This document shows, in pieces, positions 1 through 8,408 of a stretch of 58,622 bases of DNA (position 1 is the stretch's first letter; each line of letters begins with the position of its first letter). The stretch is from contig PXCO01000369.1 of NCBI GenBank assembly GCA_003565295.1, positions 1 through 58,622 of the forward strand, written 5' to 3'. A program made the translations under genes and the position numbers. Source of the DNA: Cyclobacteriaceae bacterium (GTDB taxonomy: Bacteria; Bacteroidota; Bacteroidia; Cytophagales; Cyclobacteriaceae). The notes under the pieces were generated by a model. That model had not been told where the DNA came from. It was given only the letters and a program-made list of their open reading frames with translations, and made no database searches.

Positions 1-205
1 CTCAAGCACCTTTCTGTGCATCTGTGGCAATCCTAAAAACCCCCATCTGTGCATCTGTGGCAATCCTCAAACCCCCATCTGTGCATCCGTGGAAATCCCT
101 CAAACCCCCATCTGTGCATCCGTGGCAATCCTCAAACCCAATCTGTGCATCCGTGGCAATTCCTCAAGCACCTTTCTGTGCATCTGTGGCAACCTCTCAA
201 GTTGT
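1..205. repeat. Array A of a ~33 bp interspersed repeat
   Basis: About six imperfect units of 30-33 bases run to the window's left edge, so the array may continue beyond it. Each unit carries the core CTGTGCATCTGTGGCAATC, itself a tandem of the 8-mer ATCTGTGC/ATCTGTGG, followed by a C/A-rich linker such as CTCAAACCCCC. Units differ by substitutions (TCTGTGG against CCGTGG). The array ends 14 bases from the stop codon of the reverse-strand oxidoreductase gene. Short open frames through it follow from unit lengths near a multiple of three and are not genes. Confidence 0.9.
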
Positions 206-218
206 CAGGTGCTATCAT

Positions 219-1481
219 TTACATTCTTCCTCTCAGCATCATGTTCCAATACAAAAAGGGCAATCCGTATTTTTTCAGTAGCCACATACTGTATTGTTCC
301 TTAGAAGTATCCATTAATTTAGACAAAAACGGGTCGCTGTCCCTTACATTGTTATATTTAAATTCTGCAAGTACCATTCTTCCATATCTTGTCACAAGTG
401 GACAGGAAGAATAACCTTCATACTTCAATTTGGATAGTGAGTTAGTCTTCATGCTTTCCAAAACATTTTCCACCACCACCGGGGCTTGTTTCCTTATTGC
501 CGCACCAGTTTTGGCCGTAGGTAGTGCCACCACATCACCAAGGCCAAAAACGTTGGGGAAACGTACGTGCCTCAAAGAATGTATGTCTACCTCCATCCAC
601 CCTTTGTTGGGTCCTTCCTGGATCGAAAGAGGTGAATCACGGATAAAATCCGGAGCGCGCTGTGGCGGTGCCAAATGCAGTAGATCGTATTTCACCTTGA
701 TTTTGGTCTCCCCCACCATCTCTTCGCCCAATGCTTTATCCACCACCATGGCGCAATTCTGAAGATGACTGTTCATAAATGAAAAGGTGATTTCTTGCTT
801 TTCGGCATCCACACTTTCTGGAGCGTAAAAGGTTTTAAAGACAATGTCCCTGTCAATTACAATCTTACTAAGGGTTTTAGCTATTTCTTTCACCCCAAAA
901 ATGACCGATCCCGGGGTGGCAAAAATCACGTTGCTCTGTTCCCGAATCCCTCTCTTTCTAAAATGATCCTCGGCCAAATACATGATCTTTTGGGGTGCCC
1001 CACCACATTTAATGGGGGTATTGGCTTGGGTAAAAACAGCATTCCCTCCCTCAAATGATTTCAGCATATGCCATACCTTTTTGGGGTCGGTATAGATGCT
1101 GCCCACTACATCGGTAGCCATGGCTTCCTCCAACCCGGGTAAAAGCCCAAGATCAATGGTTAAGCCAGGGGTGACCACAAGGTAGTCATATGAAAATGAA
1201 TTATTTTGAGCGGTCTTTACAGTGTTGCTCTCCGGGTCTATTGCCGTGGCCTTATCCTTGATCCAATCCACTCCTCTGGGAATATAATCCGCTTCATTTC
1301 TTTTTGTATCTTCAAAATCATAGGTGCCAGCTCCCACCAGTGTCCAGGCAGGCTGGTAAAAATGGGTTTTGGATGGCTCGATCAGCCCCACGGAGAGCTG
1401 CTTGTCCTTTTTTTTCAATTGAGCGGCTGTCATTATGCCACCCGTGCCACCTCCTATGATTAAAACTTGATAATGCTTCAT
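219..1481 (-). CDS. Sulfide:quinone oxidoreductase-like FAD/NAD(P) oxidoreductase
   Basis: This 420-residue flavoprotein probably oxidises sulfide (or a related sulfur species) and passes electrons to quinone at the inner membrane. The N-terminal dinucleotide-binding motif GGGTGG is at residues 10-15, and a second FAD contact, VFGLGDV, is at 311-317. The motif KCGGAPQK puts a cysteine at 159 and SSCPLVTRYGR puts one at 360. These match the two redox cysteines of SQR-family enzymes, notably the type related to mitochondrial SQOR. The C-terminus (YGLPFLYWNMMLRGR) is hydrophobic and basic, consistent with monotopic membrane attachment. I chose the ATG at 1481 because the fold begins there; an in-frame ATG at 1514 would add 11 residues. 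The gene lies alone between two repeat arrays. A DoxD-DoxA fusion 7.5 kb away fits a sulfur-oxidation role. The exact substrate is inferred. Confidence 0.88.
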   Translation of the reverse strand: MKHYQVLIIGGGTGGIMTAAQLKKKDKQLSVGLIEPSKTHFYQPAWTLVGAGTYDFEDTKRNEADYIPRGVDWIKDKATAIDPESNTVKTAQNNSFSYDYLVVTPGLTIDLGLLPGLEEAMATDVVGSIYTDPKKVWHMLKSFEGGNAVFTQANTPIKCGGAPQKIMYLAEDHFRKRGIREQSNVIFATPGSVIFGVKEIAKTLSKIVIDRDIVFKTFYAPESVDAEKQEITFSFMNSHLQNCAMVVDKALGEEMVGETKIKVKYDLLHLAPPQRAPDFIRDSPLSIQEGPNKGWMEVDIHSLRHVRFPNVFGLGDVVALPTAKTGAAIRKQAPVVVENVLESMKTNSLSKLKYEGYSSCPLVTRYGRMVLAEFKYNNVRDSDPFLSKLMDTSKEQYSMWLLKKYGLPFLYWNMMLRGRM

Positions 1482-1624
1482 GTCCCTATATTTTATTTTC
1501 ATGAAGGTAAGCACAGCATGAGCACAGTTACAGTGATAGTTGTCACATATCCTAATTGCTTAGATACCCTTCTTATGGCGCACATCGATGACTCAATTTT
1601 CACAACCTGTTTAGAGCAGAGTTG

Positions 1625-2020
1625 GTAGCACCTCAAGCCCCCATCCGTGTATCCGTGGTCATCCTAAAAACCCATCTGTGCATCTGTGGCAATCCCTCAA
1701 GCACCCATCCGTATATCCGTGGCCATCCTAAAAACCCATCTGTGCATCTGTGGCAATCCCTCAAGCACCCATCTGTGCATCTCTGGCATCCCAAAAAACC
1801 CCACCTGTGTATCCGTGCCAATTCCTCAAGCCCCCATCCGTATATCCGTGGCCATCCTAAAAACCCATCTGTGCATCTGTGGCAATCCCTCAAGCACCAA
1901 TCTGTGCATCTCTGGCATCCCAAAAAACCCCACCTGTGTATCCGTGCCAATTCCTCAAGCCCCCATCCGTGTATCCGTGGCCATCCTAAAAACCCATCTG
2001 TGCATCTGTGGCATTTTTAA
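1625..2020. repeat. Array B of the same repeat, with 129 bp higher-order period
   Basis: About a dozen units of 31-33 bases related to array A. They are ordered into a higher-order repeat: the block starting CCCATCTGTGCATCTGTGG recurs at 1735, 1864 and 1993, exactly 129 bases apart. Within each block, four unit types follow in the same order (33, 32, 33 and 31 bases). The copies are close to identical, which points to recent tandem duplication. The array ends about 80 bases before the SIMPL-domain gene and fills most of the gap between it and the oxidoreductase gene. Confidence 0.92.
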
Positions 2021-2100
2021 ATCCTACATTTGCCATTTTGTGACCTAACAGAGATTTGGCTTGGATTTTGATTATGCCGAATAAACACACCGTATTCGTT

Positions 2101-2802
2101 ATGAAATATCCTGTAGTTATACTTATGATGCTGTTTTTTTTGTATCAGCAATCCTATGCCCAAGCCCCCTCAACCATTTCCGTAGATGGGAAAAGTGAAA
2201 TCAGGGTAATGCCTGATGAGGCATCCATCAGGGTCAATCTCAACGCTAAAGCCATGACCACCAAGGAAGCCACACAAACCCTGAACGAGCAATCCAAATC
2301 AGTGGAAGAAGCGTTAAAAAAAACCGGGAGCAAGGCATATACCTTTAAGGCAGATAATTACTTTGTGAACATCAATCGGATCTATACCAGGGGAAGTGCC
2401 CGCGACAGCGGGTATTTGGCCAGCCAAACCTTGGAAATAACAGTGACCGATACCGCGGATGAACTAGTGAAAATTGTGGAAGCACTTCACCAATCCACAG
2501 ATATGGGCTTTCAACTTAATTTCAGGTTAAGCAAGGAGAAAAACAAATCCCATCAGGATGAGCTGCTGAGATTGGCACTTGAGGATGCAAGGCATAAAGC
2601 AGAGGTCATTTCCGAAACCATGGGTTTGGGGCAATTAAAGGTACAAAGGGTAGAATATGGTCATGAAGGTACTACAAGGCCTGTACTCTACCGGTCTGAG
2701 GCTCTGATGGCCATGGATTCGGAAAAGCGTACCGCGCCAACTTTCGTTCCCGAAGAACAAACCATAAGCGATCAGGTAAAGGTGGTTTTCCTTGCCGATT
2801 AA
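2101..2802 (+). CDS. SIMPL (DUF541) domain periplasmic protein
   Basis: A 233-residue exported protein. The N-terminus is a signal peptide (hydrophobic VVILMMLFFLY, then a probable cleavage after SYA at residue 20). The mature part starts ISVDGKSEIRVMPDEASIRV, the usual opening of SIMPL/DUF541 proteins, and the family hallmarks run to the end (conserved LEDARHKAEVISETMGL about residue 160). Members are periplasmic or outer-membrane proteins of largely unknown function, some linked to oxidative stress. I chose the ATG at 2101 because it starts directly before the signal peptide; ATGs at 2056 and 2074 would place extra residues ahead of it. No neighbour shares its transcript. The promoter must lie inside or just after repeat array B. 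Confidence 0.85.
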   Translation: MKYPVVILMMLFFLYQQSYAQAPSTISVDGKSEIRVMPDEASIRVNLNAKAMTTKEATQTLNEQSKSVEEALKKTGSKAYTFKADNYFVNINRIYTRGSARDSGYLASQTLEITVTDTADELVKIVEALHQSTDMGFQLNFRLSKEKNKSHQDELLRLALEDARHKAEVISETMGLGQLKVQRVEYGHEGTTRPVLYRSEALMAMDSEKRTAPTFVPEEQTISDQVKVVFLAD

Positions 2803-3018
2803 TCGAAAATAGTCACCGTGATTTTTCATTAACGTGACCTACATTGGCTAAAGCTGTTAAAAAGTAGCCAAGGATTCCGATATACCGAAAATTGAAACCA
2901 TGTCTGAGGCAATCACCTTGCATAAAAACGATTGAAAAGGCTAAATTGGGCGCATTTCTATCCCATTATCCATTCTGGCAATAATCAACTAACCCCCTCA
3001 TTATGAGATTTTATTTAA

Positions 3019-3055
3019 TTTTTAGTTGTTAACTAAAAAATTATTATTAACTTTG
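3019..3055 (+). promoter_or_regulatory. Promoter with overlapping dyad operator for blaI-M56
   Basis: A -33 element TTG (3026-3028) is separated by 19 bases from a perfect Bacteroidota -7 box TAACTTTG (3048-3055). A perfect inverted repeat, TTTTTAGTT-GTT-AACTAAAAA (3019-3039), covers the -33 element. BlaI/MecI repressors bind dyads at their own promoters, so this is the likely autoregulatory operator of the pair downstream. The arms are not the classical staphylococcal TACA/TGTA sequence. Confidence 0.75.
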
Positions 3056-3140
3056 GTCTGCCGAGGGGTAAGATTCTATCCCCTAATTTGTTGTTTTAAT
3101 GGAACTAAATGATTAAGTTGGAAAAAAAACAAAAAAAGCC

Positions 3141-3506
3141 ATGAAAGCACTTACCAGAGCAGAAGAACAAATCATGCAGATCCTGTGGGATCTCAAAGAA
3201 GGATATGTCAAGGATATCCTGGAGCGCATGGAGGATCCAAAGCCCGCCTACAACACTGTTTCCACCTTCATCCGGATCCTGGAGAAAAAGGGTTTTGTTA
3301 AGCATCATCCCGTAGGAAAATCTCACCTTTACTATCCTATTGTCACCAAGGATGAATATAGAAGTTATTCCATGAAGCGGTTACTGGCAGGCTATTTTGG
3401 GGGGTCGTTTTCCAAACTCGCCAGTTTTTTTGCCAAGGAGGAAAACCTTGACTTAAAACAGCTAGAAAAAATCATGGACGAGGTAAAGGATGACGTCAAG
3501 AAATAA
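3141..3506 (+). CDS. BlaI/MecI/CopY family transcriptional repressor
   Basis: A 121-residue winged-helix repressor. The opening LTRAEEQIMQILWDLKEGYVKDIL, then YNTVSTFIRILEKKGFVKHH with the wing GKSHLYYPIV, is the standard BlaI DNA-binding domain (residues 4-75). The rest is a helical dimerisation tail. In this family, the partner membrane protease inactivates the repressor when it senses its signal. The start codon of that partner follows the stop by 3 bases, so the two are translated from one message. A dyad overlapping the upstream promoter is the likely binding site. Full family length; no anomalies. Confidence 0.93.
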   Translation: MKALTRAEEQIMQILWDLKEGYVKDILERMEDPKPAYNTVSTFIRILEKKGFVKHHPVGKSHLYYPIVTKDEYRSYSMKRLLAGYFGGSFSKLASFFAKEENLDLKQLEKIMDEVKDDVKK

Positions 3507-3509
3507 GTG

Positions 3510-6323
3510 ATGGCTGAGTTTATCAATTATACCTGGCAAAGCACTTTTTGTCTTGCATTCCTTTTCGGGGTGTATTGGGTCTTTCTCAGAAATGAGAAGG
3601 TATTTCGGTTTAGCCGAATTTTCCTTTTAGCAGCGCCAATTTTGGCCTTGTTGTTCCCTTTGCTTGACGTTCCGGTTGGTTTTGATAAGCCCAGTATCTC
3701 ACTAGAAAACACATCCTTCCTTAAATCCCTCCAAATTGAACCGCAGGAAGAACCAGTGGGCATATTCGGGCTGCCTGCTGTGACAGTGACCGATACCAAA
3801 CTTCCCCTGATTTGGGAATGGAAGGACTATCTCCTTCTAGGGTATGTTCTGGTCATCCTGTTTCTGACTTCTCGATTGATCTGGCAGTTGATCCAACTTC
3901 GGGAGTTAAAGCACAAGGGCTGGTACCAGACTGTGTACAGGCTGAAAGGCAGTTATTACTTAATCCCCACCTTCGGGCTCGCTCCTGTGTTTTCTTACTT
4001 CGACAAGTTGTTTTGGGACGAAACACAAAAGCTTAGCCCTGAGGAAGAACGACAAATCATCCAACACGAACTGGAACACATTCGCCAAAGGCACAGCTAT
4101 GATGTGCTCTACTACCAGGTCTTGTGCATTGTGTTCTGGTTCAATCCTATCGTTCACTTTATGAGAATGGCCTTGGTGGACCTGCATGAATACATGGCGG
4201 ACGCCAAGGTCCTTGACAAAGTAGAAAACAAGGCTTCCTATCACCAACTCGTCGTGAAACTGGCTTTTAAGGGACTGGATCTACCCATCGGCAACTACTT
4301 TATCCGATCTACCACCTTAAAAAGAATCATCATGATGAAAAAGCCCGCAAAAATCAACTGGTATAAAATGGCCATGGTCATACCGTTAACCGCCATGCTT
4401 TTTGGCCTGGTGGCCATGAAATCGGAACGTGGCCTGAGTTTTTGGCAACAAAACAACCAGGCCAAAATAAGCCCGGAACAGGCCCGTAGTATTCAGGATT
4501 CCCTAAGTGTGGGGATGAAGGTAAGACAAATCGAATCTCCACAGCATTACGAGAAAATCGGTATATGGCAGGACGGCACCCTAAGGGCCCAAATTGGCAA
4601 CCTTGAATATGAGTTTGCTGGGATCCAAACCGAACAGGATTATTGGAAAGTCCGGGAATTAATCGGTATCATCGGAAAAAACGCAAATATCCAGAAATCC
4701 TACAGTAAGGCCCTCTCCTCTTTTGCGGTAGATGAACAACCTCGCCCGAAAGAGGGTTTTGAACAATGGAAAAGTTACCTTCTTTCCGAACTACACCTCC
4801 CCAAACGAGAAAATGATATTGGCCTATCTGGCACCATGGAGCTTGAGTTTGTCGTAAATGAAAAAGGACAGATTCAATTTCCTTCCATCAAACGCAGTTT
4901 CGGGGGTGGGGTGGATGAACAGGTGCTACGTGCACTTACCAGCAGCAATGCGCCATTGTGGACACCTGGAACCAAAGCGGGAGAGGTAGTGGCCACCATC
5001 GTGACCCAACCCATAAACATCTCCTTTGGTGAGAATGAATCGCAACCTGAACCCTTCTTCTCTTCACCAAGGGACGCTTCCCCCATCCCTCTAGGATATG
5101 GTATGGGAAAGTTGACTTCTGATGATATCTTTGAGCTGGTGGAACAAATGCCTGTTCCCAATGGAGGCATAGAAGGTTGGAGGCAATATATTGACGAAAA
5201 TTTGACCTACACCGAGTCCGGCAAAAGGAACCGAACCCAAGGAACCGTCTATGTAAGTTTTGTTATCAACAAGGATGGATCAATCCGGGATGCACAGATT
5301 CTCAGAGGAATAGGCGACGGTTTGGATGAAGAGGCATTGAGGCTGGTAGAGAATTCACCTCCCTGGCAACCCGGAATACAGCAAGGGGTGAATGTGAACA
5401 CCCGGATGAGGGTGCCTATCCAGTTTTCGCTGGAACCTGTGGAGGAAAAATCCTACTCTTATCAAAATGACATCAAGGACAAGAAAATAGTGCCTACAGA
5501 GGACTTTAAGAAACACCTGCTTAGCCAGCTAAAATTCCCCGCTGCAGCCAGGGATGAGGAAAAGACCGGCGTTGTGCTAGTGGAATTAGCCTTCAATAAC
5601 AACGGGGAAATCCAATCATACCGGATAAAAAATGGTCTTCATGAAGAAATTGACCAGAACGTAGAAGACGTACTCCAGAACGCCCCTTCTTGGGAGGTAA
5701 AAGAACAGCAGCAAAATTATAAAGGCACTATTGCCATTTCCTATAACCTGAATGGCACCCAACATCCTAAAAGTGAGCTTGAAATGCGTTTTGGGGTAGC
5801 TTATTCCGTACATGGCTACGGCAATGCCTTCAGAAAACCAACCCTCCAGGATAAGGGAGTGGTGAAGGTGAAAATATTAAATGAGGAGAAGATTAGTTTC
5901 AACGGGAAAAGGATGAACCTGGACGATAAGCTCAACCAGGCCATTGCCAGCTTACTCGAAAAGTATGAACTGGATCCCACCACCTTGACCATACATCTTT
6001 CGGCACCGGGTAAGATCAATATGGGAACTGTGGCCAAGGTGAATGAGGCCATGCGCAAAAACGATATTAGAAGGCTGCTATACACCAGCACGGAAGGGGA
6101 GCCGCTCAATTACGAGCCCAAAATGGATGACGGGAAGTATTTTGCTTCCGCCTCCAGCCAAGAAAAGCCCCTTATCATGTTGGATGGAAAAATAATTTCA
6201 ACTATGGATAGGATTGCCCCTGATGAAATTGACAATATTCAAGTATTAAAAGGGCCTAAGGCCACTAAGGTATTTGGAGAGGATGGTAAGTACGGTGTGA
6301 TCATCATCAACAGCAAAAAATAA
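3510..6323 (+). CDS. M56 (BlaR1-like) membrane metallopeptidase with TonB domains
   Basis: About 937 residues. The N-terminal part has three hydrophobic segments (about 5-25, 35-50, 105-125), then the zinc protease motif HELEH near residue 186, with NPIVHFMRMALVDLHEYMAD after it, as in BlaR1/MecR1. A further membrane segment is at about 285-302. The periplasmic part carries three TonB C-terminal-like domains (roughly 410-500, 545-635 and 660-745). The C-terminus ends in a stretch like a TonB-receptor plug (APDEIDNIQVLKGPKATKVFGEDGKYGVIIINS). It probably senses an envelope signal and relieves BlaI repression; the ligand is unknown. The ATG at 3510 is taken as start; a GTG at 3507 abuts the blaI stop. 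Confidence 0.88.
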   Translation: MAEFINYTWQSTFCLAFLFGVYWVFLRNEKVFRFSRIFLLAAPILALLFPLLDVPVGFDKPSISLENTSFLKSLQIEPQEEPVGIFGLPAVTVTDTKLPLIWEWKDYLLLGYVLVILFLTSRLIWQLIQLRELKHKGWYQTVYRLKGSYYLIPTFGLAPVFSYFDKLFWDETQKLSPEEERQIIQHELEHIRQRHSYDVLYYQVLCIVFWFNPIVHFMRMALVDLHEYMADAKVLDKVENKASYHQLVVKLAFKGLDLPIGNYFIRSTTLKRIIMMKKPAKINWYKMAMVIPLTAMLFGLVAMKSERGLSFWQQNNQAKISPEQARSIQDSLSVGMKVRQIESPQHYEKIGIWQDGTLRAQIGNLEYEFAGIQTEQDYWKVRELIGIIGKNANIQKSYSKALSSFAVDEQPRPKEGFEQWKSYLLSELHLPKRENDIGLSGTMELEFVVNEKGQIQFPSIKRSFGGGVDEQVLRALTSSNAPLWTPGTKAGEVVATIVTQPINISFGENESQPEPFFSSPRDASPIPLGYGMGKLTSDDIFELVEQMPVPNGGIEGWRQYIDENLTYTESGKRNRTQGTVYVSFVINKDGSIRDAQILRGIGDGLDEEALRLVENSPPWQPGIQQGVNVNTRMRVPIQFSLEPVEEKSYSYQNDIKDKKIVPTEDFKKHLLSQLKFPAAARDEEKTGVVLVELAFNNNGEIQSYRIKNGLHEEIDQNVEDVLQNAPSWEVKEQQQNYKGTIAISYNLNGTQHPKSELEMRFGVAYSVHGYGNAFRKPTLQDKGVVKVKILNEEKISFNGKRMNLDDKLNQAIASLLEKYELDPTTLTIHLSAPGKINMGTVAKVNEAMRKNDIRRLLYTSTEGEPLNYEPKMDDGKYFASASSQEKPLIMLDGKIISTMDRIAPDEIDNIQVLKGPKATKVFGEDGKYGVIIINSKK

Positions 6324-6355
6324 GGTTAAAATTATCATTAATTAAAGCAGCTTAA

Positions 6356-6449
6356 GCCACAGATGCACGGATGATTTGGATGGAGCCTTCATTAGAAAAT
6401 CAAGTATTCTTCTGAACCCTCATTATTCACTTGTGCACCTGTGGCAATC
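6356..6449. repeat. Inverted pair of the array A/B repeat core
   Basis: GCCACAGATGCACGGATG (6356-6373) is the reverse complement of the array A/B core. A forward copy, CTTGTGCACCTGTGGCAATC, lies at 6430-6449. The two could pair as a long imperfect hairpin with a loop of about 55 bases. They lie just after the M56 gene and before a decayed Uma2 gene, so they might also act as a terminator or mark a repeat scar. Confidence 0.7.
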
Positions 6450-6464
6450 TTATATTTTTCCACT

Positions 6465-6813
6465 TTACCCTAACTCCTGCCCCTCGAAGACTTTCGCTAA
6501 GACGAATTGAAACCCTATAGCTGCCTTAGAATTTACGAACTCAACTGATGTGAAGAGTTTGGAGCGTTGATAGTTGCCATTAACTCAAGTGTAGACCAAT
6601 AGGGTACACTCTTTGGGATGAACCACCCAGTATTTTTTACGTCCGACTTTTCAAAGACCTCATACTTATTTTGCAATGCCATTTTGCTGTTGCCAGGAGA
6701 AAGGATTCCAACGATTAAGACCGGGGGATCCACACAGCCCAACTCCTCCAATTTATCCGGATCGCAAATCACTCAATTATACGGTTCAATCACAGTAAAC
6801 ACCTGAAATCGAG
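6465..6813 (-). pseudogene. Decayed Uma2-family endonuclease gene (C-terminal part)
   Basis: Reading the reverse strand, FTVIEPYN, then an in-frame TGA, then VICDPDKLEELGCVDPPVLIVGILSPGNSKMALQ matches the Uma2 core (family pattern PDI-V-CDP, then PDLVVEILSPGNS). A one-base loss in the A-run near 6640 shifts the frame. In the shifted frame the family C-terminus continues as YWVVHPKECTLLVYT, a second TGA, VNGNYQRSKLFTS, and ends in AKVFEGQELG with a TAA at 6465. So one frameshift and two stops disrupt it, and about 70 N-terminal residues are missing. Uma2 proteins have a PD-(D/E)XK-type fold and often occur as multicopy accessory genes. The upstream edge meets a fragment of the dispersed intergenic element. 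Confidence 0.82.
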
Positions 6814-6818
6814 CATGA
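6805..6818 (+). repeat. Fragment (5' end) of the dispersed intergenic element
   Basis: GAAATCGAGCATGA matches the first 14 bases of the element found in fuller form at 8842, 10802, 21663 (reverse) and 38989. The resemblance stops there. It lies at the truncated upstream edge of the Uma2 pseudogene. It could be a chance 14-base match, so confidence is moderate. Confidence 0.5.
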
Positions 6819-7116
6819 GGAGGGTGTCAAAAATTGGGACCGAAGTCCTTGAAACCATATTCGCAAATAAATTTTTGATCACCATAAGATTTCATCAACT
6901 ATTCTGGGATCAATCTCAGTTACTGATCAAACTGGCTAATGCCGATAATTCCAATACATTAAAATGTTATCCTAGGAATATTTACAGCTAATGGATAACT
7001 TTTACAGTAAAATGAATCAAATGTTCAATATTGACGAAAACAAGTTAATATAAACCATATATTACAAAATTCCGTCTTTTATTAAAGTTGTTTTCATCTA
7101 CCAAAAAAAGGGTTTT

Positions 7117-8223
7117 ATGATTAAAATAGGAATAATCGGTTGTGGGATGATTGCAGAATTTGGGCATATCCCTGCAATCCAACAGATCTCAGGTCTAAAG
7201 CTATACGCCCTTTATGACCATGATTTTTCGAGGGCAGTACACTTACAGCAGCATTTCCATATCCCCCATGCTTTCCCCACCGAAGAGGCATTTTTCTCTT
7301 CTGAAATTGATGCCATAGTTATCTGTACCCCAGCTCCCGTACACTACAAAAATGTCATGGATGCGGCCAAATATGGTAAACATGTGCTTTGCGAAAAGCC
7401 TTTGGGCATGGATGAGCAGGAAATGCTAGAGATGGAAAAGGTGATGAAAGATGCTGGGCTCATGTTGTTCACAGGTTTTAACTACAGGTTTAGTCAAAGT
7501 GCCAAGGACATAAAGCGACTCATAAAAGAAAAGGCTATTGGGGAAGTAAGGCTTTTAAGGCTTGTTTATAATTGGCATTTGCACGGCAAGTGGCACTGGA
7601 ATGAAAAAGGAGAACGGGTGGATAGCGATCTACGGGTGGGAAGGATGAACGAAGGAGGTCCCATGGTGGATTGTGGGGTACATCAGATTGACCTTGCCCG
7701 TTGGTGGCTAAACTCCGAAGTAGAATGGCAACATGGCATAGGAGTCTGGCTGGATAATTATGAGGCACCAGACCATGTGTACCTGCACATGTCCCATGCA
7801 TGTGGGGCGCACAGTATGGTAGAAATGAGCTTTTCCTACAACACCACATCCAAGGAGCCAAGGACTCATTTCCAATATGAAATCATTGGAACAGATGGAG
7901 TGATCAGGTACAACAGGGAAGAGCATTCCTTCGAGCTAAGAAACTCTCATGGCACCCAATATCTCCCTTGGCATCCCGAGAAAAGCTTTACGGGGATGTA
8001 TGCAGAGCTGGAAAAGGCTTTGCAAAGCGGAAAACCCGGAGAAATGCCTACTGCAGAGGATGGTATCAGAGCAACTAAAATTGCCAAGGCTGCCACAGAC
8101 CAAGCCATCAAAGATAGGGATAAGCCAAGCATTGGTTGTCCTTCTACTAAATGCAGAGCTAAGCAGGGCAGGCTATATGCTGAAGAAGTTCCCATGGATT
8201 TTATTGATGCCGTAGAGGAATAA
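7117..8223 (+). CDS. Gfo/Idh/MocA family oxidoreductase
   Basis: A 368-residue NAD(P)-dependent dehydrogenase, probably acting on a sugar, inositol or sugar derivative in the cytoplasm. The Rossmann motif GCGMIA is at residues 8-13. The family signature CEKPLG at 92-97 supplies the catalytic lysine (94), and DCGVHQID at 185-192 supplies the second active-site motif (D185, H189, D192). The C-terminal domain is the expected mixed sheet. The last 30 or so residues (PSIGCPSTKCRAKQGRLYAEEV) are not typical of the family and may be lineage-specific. The weak AAAGGG before the ATG fits ribosome binding. It stands alone, with no sugar genes adjacent, so the substrate cannot be inferred from context. 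Confidence 0.9.
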   Translation: MIKIGIIGCGMIAEFGHIPAIQQISGLKLYALYDHDFSRAVHLQQHFHIPHAFPTEEAFFSSEIDAIVICTPAPVHYKNVMDAAKYGKHVLCEKPLGMDEQEMLEMEKVMKDAGLMLFTGFNYRFSQSAKDIKRLIKEKAIGEVRLLRLVYNWHLHGKWHWNEKGERVDSDLRVGRMNEGGPMVDCGVHQIDLARWWLNSEVEWQHGIGVWLDNYEAPDHVYLHMSHACGAHSMVEMSFSYNTTSKEPRTHFQYEIIGTDGVIRYNREEHSFELRNSHGTQYLPWHPEKSFTGMYAELEKALQSGKPGEMPTAEDGIRATKIAKAATDQAIKDRDKPSIGCPSTKCRAKQGRLYAEEVPMDFIDAVEE

Positions 8224-8408
8224 TTAAGCAACCAATCACTGGACAAATACATCAAGGCCTTAAGATATAGACCCAGCCAAGAAGCATAAACGATAGCTTA
8301 CCCCAGCAATCTCACTAAGGGGATTGTATCATCATATCTCAACAACTATTTCCGAATTCTTTCGTTAATTCATTGGTTATACTCAATATGGGAAAGGAAA
8401 AAACAGAC

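Noticed and set aside
24-414. Open frames of 71-121 codons in array A
   Set aside because: Same cause as in array B, and they run into the reverse-strand oxidoreductase gene.
1-2020. CRISPR array
   Set aside because: Units repeat head to tail with no unique spacers between them, and the variation is spread through the units.
1622-2048. Three open reading frames of 105-132 codons in array B (both strands)
   Set aside because: They arise because repeat units are near multiples of three; the predicted peptides are pure repeats (e.g. HLCICGNPSSTH) with no start or composition of a real gene.
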